Origin: DASUPK01 sp033856335
GTDB lineage: Bacteria > Actinomycetota > Thermoleophilia > Solirubrobacterales > 70-9
Length of the DNA stretch: 8,012 nucleotides
Direction of reading: 5' to 3'
NCBI GenBank assembly: GCA_033856335.1
Contig: JAWVFG010000041.1
Span: 1-8,012, forward strand
Under the pieces are notes generated by a model that saw only the letters and a program-made list of their open reading frames with translations, was not told the DNA's origin and ran no database searches. This document shows, one piece after another, positions 1-4,876 of the stretch; position 1 is the first letter of the stretch, and every line of letters starts with the position of its first letter. The translations under genes and the position numbers were made by a program.

Positions 1-882
1 CTCGAAGACGATGTCGGGAGCGTCGCCGAGGATCTCCTTGACGCGCTTGGCAAAGTCGCGCGAGACCTTGAAGCGCGCGTTCTCCTCCTCCGGGCTCTCG
101 CCGCCCTTGCGCATCATCCCGGCGAACTCGTTGCGGTCGATGTAGTCGACTGCTCCGAGCTGCTTCACCAGCTCGCCCTTCTCGTCGGATGAGACGACCC
201 CGACCGCGTTCGCGCCGGCCGCCTTGCAGAGCTGTGTGGCGAAGACGCCGAGGCCCCCCGCCGCACCCCAGATCAGGACGTTGTGGCCGGCCTGGAGCTT
301 GCACTGGTCGATCAGCATCCGGTAGGCGGTGAAGTAGGTGAGTCCGTATGCCGAGGACTCGGCCCACGAGAGGCTCTGGGGGCGCGGCAACAGCTGTTGC
401 GCCTGGACCTTGGTGAACTGGGCGAAGGAGCCCCAGGTCGTCTCGTAGCCCCAGATCATCTGGCTGGGCGCGGCGAGCGGATCGAGACCATGCACCTCGA
501 CGTCCTCGTAGGAGGCCTGGTTGCAGTGGATCACCACCTCGTCACCGGGCTTCCACTTGGTGACGCCCTCGCCGACCTTCCAGACGATCCCGGAGGCGTC
601 GGAGCCCCCGATGTGGTGGCCGTACTCCTCATGGTCGCCGTAGCCGAACACGGAGACCGGCTTGCCGAGGGCCGCCCAGACGTTGTTGAAGTTGACTCCC
701 GCGGCCATCACGCGAACGATGACCTCGAAGGCGCCGGGCTCCGGCACCTCGATCTCCTCCACCTGGAAGGCGTCCTTGGGCTCGCCCTCACGCTCCGGGC
801 GAATGACCCAGGCGGCCATCTTCTCGGGCAGCTCGCCCGGCTGGACATCGAGCTTGGATACGTCGGCGATCTCTACGGCCAA
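1..882 (-). CDS. ccr: Crotonyl-CoA carboxylase/reductase, partial (C-terminus beyond left edge)
   Basis: Predicted medium-chain dehydrogenase/reductase that reductively carboxylates crotonyl-CoA with NADPH and CO2 to ethylmalonyl-CoA (ethylmalonyl-CoA pathway or polyketide extender supply). The 294 visible residues compare with a usual 430-450. Landmarks: VNFNNVW at 63-69 (CO2-anchoring Asn region), HIGGSDASGIVW at 90-101, IWGYET at 143-148 and the nucleotide-binding GAAGGLG at 206-212. Glu147 matches the catalytic Glu171 of the Kitasatospora enzyme, and Tyr146 sits where that enzyme has Phe170. From memory, alphaproteobacterial Ccr also has Tyr here and a similar GSFAQF stretch. The frame is open to base 1, where the sequence ends DIVFE, just before the family's HPG motif. 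The start is TTG at 882, chosen for GGGAG 5 nt upstream; the next in-frame ATG (residue 22) would cut into the conserved N-terminus. An acrylyl-CoA reductase-like relative is less likely because of the specific Ccr motifs. Confidence 0.9.
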   Translation of the reverse strand, partial: MAVEIADVSKLDVQPGELPEKMAAWVIRPEREGEPKDAFQVEEIEVPEPGAFEVIVRVMAAGVNFNNVWAALGKPVSVFGYGDHEEYGHHIGGSDASGIVWKVGEGVTKWKPGDEVVIHCNQASYEDVEVHGLDPLAAPSQMIWGYETTWGSFAQFTKVQAQQLLPRPQSLSWAESSAYGLTYFTAYRMLIDQCKLQAGHNVLIWGAAGGLGVFATQLCKAAGANAVGVVSSDEKGELVKQLGAVDYIDRNEFAGMMRKGGESPEEENARFKVSRDFAKRVKEILGDAPDIVFE

Positions 883-887
883 TGTGA

Positions 888-892
888 CTCCC
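888..892 (-). promoter_or_regulatory. Shine-Dalgarno deciding the TTG start of ccr
   Basis: GGGAG read on the minus strand, 5 nt before the TTG at 882. It is the clearest ribosome binding site in the window and the reason for choosing a TTG start. Confidence 0.6.
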
Positions 893-917
893 GCGTTGAC
901 TGGTCTTGGACGCCTGG

Positions 918-923
918 ATCGTA
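918..923 (-). promoter_or_regulatory. Candidate -10 of the ccr promoter
   Basis: TACGAT on the minus strand (4 of 6 to TATAAT). Transcription would begin near 911 and give a leader of about 29 nt carrying the GGGAG ribosome binding site. No convincing -35 box was found at 16-18 bp, so this is a weak call. Confidence 0.3.
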
Positions 924-959
924 TTCAACGGTCGTCAGGTTGGTGTCCGGGCACGCGAC

Positions 960-965
960 TACGTT
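960..965 (+). promoter_or_regulatory. Candidate -10 giving a near-leaderless transcript for the nuclease-like gene
   Basis: TACGTT (fits the actinobacterial TANNNT pattern) lies 9 nt before ATG 975, so the mRNA would start at or a few bases before the start codon. It lies 36 bp from the opposing ccr -10, making 883-974 a compact divergent promoter region. No clear -35 box. Confidence 0.35.
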
Positions 966-974
966 GGTGAGTCG

Positions 975-2312
975 ATGGAAGCTTCCGAGAGACAGCTGCC
1001 GATGGAGACGACCGGATCCGGTTCCGTTCGGGTTGTCGAGGACCGGATCGTGATCGAGAACCTGACGATCGCCGACCAGGAGACCGCGCGCGTCGTGCGC
1101 GAGCGCGCCGAGGCGGGCGAGGAGCCCCAGCGCGCGGTGCGCCGCGCGATCGAGATCGGCACCAGGGTCCTCGACCGTGAGGACACCGCGATCGAGGTCG
1201 ACTACGTGCGGCGCGAGTTCGAGCGCCTCTCGCGGGTGCACAGCGAGACCGTCGAGGAGCGGAACCGTGAGGCCGTCGAGCGGATCGAGGATGGGCTGCG
1301 ACGCGCGCTCGGCGGCGATGAGGGCCCCGGAGCCCTCGGCCAGGCGCTCGAGTCCCACAGCGAGGAGCTGGCCGAGCAGATCGCCGACACCTTCGGCGAG
1401 GACCGCGAGGGAGCCGTCCAGGCACAGATCAAGCGGATGCTCGACGAGCGCGACGAGGAGTTCATGCGCCGGCTCTCGGCTGACGACGATCGCAACCCGC
1501 TGGGGCCGATCATGGTCAACCTTCGGACCTGGGCTCGCGAGCGCAAGGAGGATCAGGACTCACGCGACCAGAAGCTCGAGGCGAAGGTCGACGAGCTGCT
1601 CAGCCGGGCCGCTGAGCTGGCCGGACTCGATCAGGGCCGCGAGGCGCTCGAGGAGGCCGAGGAGGCCGGCACCCGCAAGGGCCGCAGCTTCGAGGACCGA
1701 GTCGACCGTGCCCTGGAGCAGATCGCCGCCACCCGCGGAGACGCCTCGTCGCACACCGGCGGAGAGCTCGCGGAGGGCGGCGGCAAGAAGGGCGACACGC
1801 TGATCGAGCTCGGCGCCGCCAACGGACCCGCCCAGGGCAGGATCGTCTTCGAGGCCAAGGACAAGCGCCTCTCCAAGAACGACGCCTGGCGGGAGCTGAA
1901 CGAGGCGATGGACGCCCGCGCCGCGTCATTCGCGGTGCTGGTGGTGGCGGGGGAGGATCGCGTTCCCGCCGGCCGCGAGACCCTGGTCGAATACGAGGGC
2001 AACAAGCTGATCGTCGCCGTCGATCGCGACGAGCCCGGCGGGCTCGCGCTGGAGGTGGCCTACAGGCTGGCCGCCGCCCGGGTGGCGATGGGACGCGAGC
2101 GTGACCTGACCGTCGACCCGGCGGAGGTCCGCGTCGCGGCCGAGGAAGCCGTTTCGTGCCTCAAGCAGGCCCAGGCGATCCGATCCACGCTGACGGGCAT
2201 CAAGACCAGCTCCGAGAAGGCGCGCGCGACGCTCGACGAGATGGTCGAGAGCGTCCGGGCCAGGCTCGAGCGCATCGAATCTTTGATCGAGGTTGCCGAG
2301 GGTGACGAGTAG
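975..2312 (+). CDS. Uncharacterised coiled-coil protein with PD-(D/E)XK nuclease-like domain
   Basis: Predicted 445-residue soluble protein of unknown function. Residues about 35-230 are highly charged and helical with coiled-coil character (many ER, EE and EEL runs). A restriction-endonuclease-like core spans about 236-375: Glu240 in GRSFEDRV, Asp274 in KKGDTLIEL, and Glu293-x-Lys295 in IVFEAKDK. These form the E...D...ExK set of PD-(D/E)XK folds. An alternating segment follows (FAVLVVAGEDRVP, then GNKLIVAVD), typical of the fold's later strands, and a second coiled coil fills about 385-441. The layout recalls RmuC (coiled coil plus nuclease), but I do not see RmuC sequence. ATG 975 is preferred over TTG 906 and ATG 1002: a TANNNT hexamer sits 9 nt upstream, and the small gene at 2405 begins with the same MEASE residues. 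There is no signal peptide or membrane segment. DNA or RNA processing is only an inference; the nuclease assignment rests on motif spacing. Confidence 0.75.
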   Translation: MEASERQLPMETTGSGSVRVVEDRIVIENLTIADQETARVVRERAEAGEEPQRAVRRAIEIGTRVLDREDTAIEVDYVRREFERLSRVHSETVEERNREAVERIEDGLRRALGGDEGPGALGQALESHSEELAEQIADTFGEDREGAVQAQIKRMLDERDEEFMRRLSADDDRNPLGPIMVNLRTWARERKEDQDSRDQKLEAKVDELLSRAAELAGLDQGREALEEAEEAGTRKGRSFEDRVDRALEQIAATRGDASSHTGGELAEGGGKKGDTLIELGAANGPAQGRIVFEAKDKRLSKNDAWRELNEAMDARAASFAVLVVAGEDRVPAGRETLVEYEGNKLIVAVDRDEPGGLALEVAYRLAAARVAMGRERDLTVDPAEVRVAAEEAVSCLKQAQAIRSTLTGIKTSSEKARATLDEMVESVRARLERIESLIEVAEGDE

Positions 2313-2341
2313 CCGTGGCGGCCCCCCAGCGAAAACTTCGT

Positions 2342-2377
2342 CCAGGGGAAAGCTCAGAGACTCAGGCCGTCCCCTGG
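2342..2377. repeat. Inverted repeat CCAGGGGA / TCCCCTGG in the 2313-2404 spacer
   Basis: Perfect 8-bp arms at 2342-2349 and 2370-2377 around a 20-nt loop. No T-tract follows directly, so it is not a classical intrinsic terminator. It could be a hairpin ending or protecting the upstream mRNA, or a protein-binding site for the downstream small gene. The spacer ends in an AT-rich stretch, unusual here, containing CATATT at 2387-2392, a possible -10. Confidence 0.5.
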
Positions 2378-2404
2378 TCCGGGCGACATATTTCGAAGAA
2401 CATT

Positions 2405-2599
2405 ATGGAAGCGTCCGAGAACGCGGGGCTGCCACTGGAGGGGCGTGGCGGATCCGGCGCACTAAAGCGAATGGATCTGCATCTCGTCTCCGAGACGCTG
2501 GCGTCCGGTGGTGACTTCGGCTTCTCCCGGCTCGAGCTGATGCTCAACACGGTCGTTGCGCGGCTCGTCGGAGACGCGCCGGACTCGAAGCCCGACTAG
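2405..2599 (+). CDS. Small protein of 64 residues, N-terminus matching the upstream nuclease-like protein
   Basis: Unrecognised acidic protein. Residues 1-20 look disordered and Gly-rich; about 22-56 could form two helices (MDLHLVSETLA, then FSRLELMLNTVVARLVG); the tail DAPDSKPD is charged. Its opening, MEASE, then LPLE at 9-12 and a GSG at 16-18, matches the start of the protein encoded at 975-2312 almost position for position. ATG 2405 is chosen for that match; a GTG at 2315 would give 94 residues but translates the hairpin region. There is no clear ribosome binding site; a weak CATATT 12 nt upstream suggests a short-leader transcript. The stop shares its CTAG with the stop of the opposing lipoprotein gene, which supports both being real. 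Function unknown. Confidence 0.6.
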   Translation: MEASENAGLPLEGRGGSGALKRMDLHLVSETLASGGDFGFSRLELMLNTVVARLVGDAPDSKPD

Positions 2600-3036
2600 G
2601 GCAGCAGCAACTGGTTCTGGCCCGAGGGCCGCTCGGGCCCGACGGTGAAGCTGAACGGCCGCACCGCGATGCCGTTGACGCTCGCCTCGTACCTGCCGGT
2701 CCCCATCTGCACCTTGATCGTCTGGGTGTCGGTCGGCGCGATCGCGTCCGTGCTGGCGCTCACCGGTCCGTGGATCGCAAAGCTGCCGGTCTGGTTGGTG
2801 AGGTTCGCCACCGTGAAATTGACCAACCCGGCGCCGAACTCCTTCGGTGAGACGACGACCCCGTCACGGGCGATTTTCACGCTGATCTCGGCCGGGATGG
2901 GTGGGCGGGGATCGTTCTTGAAGCTGCTGCTGCCGCAGCCGGCTACCGCCAGCGCCACCACGACCCCAACGGCGGCCACAAAAACCGCCGCCGGATTACC
3001 GTGCAAGACCAGCGCTCTGCCCCTCCTCCACAGCAT
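2596..3036 (-). CDS. Putative lipoprotein with a small beta-sandwich (cupredoxin-like) domain
   Basis: 146 residues. The N-terminus is a lipoprotein signal: WRRGR basic region at 3-7, a hydrophobic segment at about 16-31, and lipobox VAGC with Cys34 followed by GSSS. The mature protein should therefore be lipid-anchored on the outer face of the membrane. The rest (about 48-137) alternates short strands (ISVKIARDGVVVSP, LVNFTVANLT, TIKVQMGTGRYEASV, FSFTVGP), as in cupredoxin-like or immunoglobulin-like sandwiches. I see no clear Cys/His/Met copper-ligand set, so metal binding is not supported. ATG 3036 is kept because it supplies the positive n-region and has a TANNNT hexamer 9 nt upstream. 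It lies 46 nt downstream of ygfZ on the same strand and may be read from its own promoter or with ygfZ. Substrate or partner unknown. Confidence 0.75.
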   Translation of the reverse strand: MLWRRGRALVLHGNPAAVFVAAVGVVVALAVAGCGSSSFKNDPRPPIPAEISVKIARDGVVVSPKEFGAGLVNFTVANLTNQTGSFAIHGPVSASTDAIAPTDTQTIKVQMGTGRYEASVNGIAVRPFSFTVGPERPSGQNQLLLP

Positions 3037-3045
3037 GCGCGGAGG

Positions 3046-3051
3046 AATCTA
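3046..3051 (-). promoter_or_regulatory. Candidate -10 of the lipoprotein gene
   Basis: TAGATT on the minus strand, 9 nt before ATG 3036, in the 46-nt gap after ygfZ. No Shine-Dalgarno lies ahead of that ATG, so a near-leaderless transcript would explain its translation. No -35 box recognised. Confidence 0.35.
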
Positions 3052-3082
3052 GCCGAACCGAGGGACAGGCCGCTCCAGTGGG

Positions 3083-4051
3083 TCAGGTGGGGAAGGGCAG
3101 CTGGACCAGCTCGGCCGTGACCTCACCGTCGCCGACCGTGACCTGCTGGCCGTCGGCGGCCTCCCGCCTGACGATCGCGAGGGCGATCGGGCCGAGCGCG
3201 GGGGAGAGGCAGGCGGTGCCGACCCGGCCGACCTCCCGCTCGCCGAGGACGAGCGGATCGCCGTGAGCGGCGGGCGCGGCGAGGCGAAGGCCACGGAGCG
3301 TCCGGTTGGGCTTTCCCCGGTAATGCAGGCGCGCCACGGGCTCCTGGCCGATGTAGCAGCCCTTCTCGAAGTCCACGGCCCGGTCGACGATGCCAGCCTC
3401 CGCCGGCATGGACTCCGGTCCCATGTCGAGGCCGAAGCGCGGTCTGCCGGACTCGACGCGGATGATCTCCGCCGCCTCGTGGCTGGCAGGTTCGGCGCCG
3501 CCCGCGAGTAGCCCCTCCCTGACCGTGTTCGCCGCATCCGGGCGACCGATCAGGTCGACGCCCTGATCGGTCGCGACGGCAAGGATCTGGATCCCGTCGC
3601 GTTCGTAGTAGTGCTGAGCGTGCTCCGGTGAGAGAGGCGGGATCCCGGCGGCCTCCACCGATGCGGGTCCGATCACCGACGTGATCGTCCAGTCCGGAGT
3701 CGCGTCGGCGACCTCCACCTCGCGGCCGATCTTGTAGGTCTCGAGGTGCTTGCGAAGGGCGTCGGAGGCAACGGGCTCGGTATCCAGCCAGATCCGTCCG
3801 CCATGAGAGTGGCTCAGGTGGAGAACCCTCATGTCGGCGACGAGGTGGCCCTTGCGGTCGAGCAGCGCGGCGTAGCTGCCCTGATCGGGCTCGAGTCTCT
3901 CGATGTCGTTGGTCAGCTGGCCCTGCAGGTACTCGGCCGCGTCCGGGCCACTCACGAGTAGAGCCGACCGTTCCCTGACCAGGAAGCCGGCCTGCTCGCG
4001 CAGCGCGCGGTATTGCCCGTCGAGCTCCACCTGGGTCGCGGTCTCGGCCAT
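3083..4051 (-). CDS. ygfZ: YgfZ/GcvT-family folate-binding protein
   Basis: 322 residues, a normal length for YgfZ. The family is tetrahydrofolate-dependent and helps assemble or repair Fe-S clusters of certain enzymes; it is related to the glycine-cleavage T-protein but lacks that activity. The diagnostic K-G-C-Y-x-G-Q-E motif is present as KGCYIGQE at 230-237, with the functionally important Cys232, followed by RLHYRGKPNRTLRGL. The N-terminal half carries the GcvT-like core (SGPDAAEYLQGQLTNDI at 34-50, then YAALLDRKGHLVADMRV at 60-76). Cytosolic, with no signal peptide. The start ATG 4051 has no ribosome binding site, but TACAAT sits exactly 6 nt upstream, pointing to a leaderless mRNA. It is divergent from dtxR across a 108-nt spacer, and the lipoprotein gene follows 46 nt downstream. 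Confidence 0.92.
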   Translation of the reverse strand: MAETATQVELDGQYRALREQAGFLVRERSALLVSGPDAAEYLQGQLTNDIERLEPDQGSYAALLDRKGHLVADMRVLHLSHSHGGRIWLDTEPVASDALRKHLETYKIGREVEVADATPDWTITSVIGPASVEAAGIPPLSPEHAQHYYERDGIQILAVATDQGVDLIGRPDAANTVREGLLAGGAEPASHEAAEIIRVESGRPRFGLDMGPESMPAEAGIVDRAVDFEKGCYIGQEPVARLHYRGKPNRTLRGLRLAAPAAHGDPLVLGEREVGRVGTACLSPALGPIALAIVRREAADGQQVTVGDGEVTAELVQLPFPT

Positions 4052-4057
4052 CGATCG

Positions 4058-4063
4058 ATTGTA
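4058..4063 (-). promoter_or_regulatory. -10 box for leaderless ygfZ transcript
   Basis: TACAAT (5 of 6 to TATAAT) on the minus strand ends 6 nt before ATG 4051, so transcription should start at or next to the A of ATG. The bases between and into the start codon form the 10-bp palindrome ATCGATCGAT (4050-4059). The -35 region (about 4081-4086) is not consensus. Confidence 0.55.
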
Positions 4064-4120
4064 GGTCCCGGCCTAGACCGGCCTTCGGCGGCAGGGCCGG
4101 GGCCGCGCGAGCTGCCTATG

Positions 4121-4138
4121 AGTTAGTTACCCCTAACT
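4121..4138. promoter_or_regulatory. Probable DtxR/MntR operator
   Basis: Perfect 6-bp arms AGTTAG and CTAACT around TTACCC, in an otherwise GC-rich spacer. Known DtxR/IdeR/MntR-class operators pair a GTTAG-like arm with a CTAAC-like arm at similar spacing. It ends 21 nt before ATG 4160, and its right arm overlaps TAACTT (4134-4139), a TANNNT hexamer that could be the -10. Binding would block the dtxR-mntH promoter, giving metal-dependent autorepression. It lies about 70 bp from the ygfZ start and does not cover the ygfZ -10. Confidence 0.6.
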
Positions 4139-4159
4139 TCCGAGTTCGCATCTGCTTGA

Positions 4160-4876
4160 ATGTCGCGGATGAGCGCCCAGGCTCACAACGCCCACCCGAA
4201 GCGGCGCACCAACGAGGGCGCCGAGAATTACGCGAAGGCTCTCTACGAGCTCCAGGCGCGCGAGGCGAGCGGGGTCGGGACGACCGCGGTTGCGCAGCGA
4301 CTCGGGGTCACTCCCGCCTCGGCCTCAGGGATGCTGCGGCGCCTGGCGGACGAGGGCATCGTCGAGTATGCGCCCTACCGCGGGGCTCGCCTGACGTCCG
4401 AGGGAGAGCGAATCGCCCTCGAGGTGATCCGCCACCACAGGCTGATCGAGCTCTTTCTCGCCGAGGTCCTCGGCATGCCCTGGGACCGAGTGCACGCGGA
4501 GGCGGAGGTGCTCGAACACCACATCTCCGAGGAGCTCGAGGAGCTGATCGCCGCCAAGCTCGGCGAGCCCGCGCTCGATCCGCATGGAGACCCGATCCCG
4601 GACCGAGACCTGGAGATCGGCGCCGATGACTCCGTCCCGCTCACCGATTTGGATCCGGGCGAGGAGGGAATCTTCACCCGCGTCTCCGACAGCGACGCCT
4701 CGATGCTGCGCTACCTCGCCGAGCGCGCGATCCAGCCCGGCGCGACGCTGCTGCTCACGGCGCGCGAGCCCTTCGGGGGTCCGCTGATGGTCGAGATCGC
4801 CGGTCGCACACATCCGCTCGGACCGGAGCTTGCAGGGAGCATGAGAGTGCGGCGTCGATCCGCGGCGGGGGCATGA
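4160..4876 (+). CDS. mntR: DtxR/MntR-family metal-dependent transcriptional repressor
   Basis: 238 residues. Domains: winged helix about 20-82 (recognition-helix region VTPASASGMLRRL, wing YRGARLTSEGE), dimerisation and metal-binding helices about 85-145 ending in the family's GDPIP signature (143-147), then a FeoA/SH3-like C-terminal domain about 155-231. DtxR ancillary-site ligands His79, Glu83 and His98 match His93, Glu97 and His112. In the primary site Glu119 and His120 are kept. The DtxR Cys102 position is Glu116, as in MntR (E..EHH), which favours manganese sensing. The N-terminal ligand position (DtxR Met10, Bacillus MntR Asp8) is Asn23, which is unusual. ATG 4160 is used; ATG 4169 is possible, and neither has a ribosome binding site. 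The stop overlaps the mntH start as ATGA, so the two are co-translated. Iron sensing cannot be excluded. The symbol is given for the MntR-like ligands and transporter partner. Confidence 0.88.
   Translation: MSRMSAQAHNAHPKRRTNEGAENYAKALYELQAREASGVGTTAVAQRLGVTPASASGMLRRLADEGIVEYAPYRGARLTSEGERIALEVIRHHRLIELFLAEVLGMPWDRVHAEAEVLEHHISEELEELIAAKLGEPALDPHGDPIPDRDLEIGADDSVPLTDLDPGEEGIFTRVSDSDASMLRYLAERAIQPGATLLLTAREPFGGPLMVEIAGRTHPLGPELAGSMRVRRRSAAGA

Noticed and set aside
896..924. TTGACT (896-901) with TCGTAT (919-924) as a sigma-70-type promoter on the plus strand
   Set aside because: The spacing is 17 bp but the -10 matches only 3 of 6, and the TACGTT nearer the start codon is a better candidate.
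906..974. TTG-started N-terminal extension of the nuclease-like protein
   Set aside because: It would run through the divergent promoter region, has no ribosome binding site, and would hide the MEASE start shared with the downstream gene.
283..1053. Long plus-strand open frame over ccr
   Set aside because: It is antisense to a well-conserved enzyme frame and reads as low-complexity shadow sequence typical of high-GC DNA.
873..1358. Minus-strand frame opposite the nuclease-like gene
   Set aside because: It covers the divergent promoter region and the start of a better-supported gene, and shows no recognisable motifs.
2315..2404. GTG-started 30-residue extension of the small protein
   Set aside because: It translates through the inverted repeat and loses the matching N-terminus. 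It is not excluded, since it sits 2 nt after the upstream stop.
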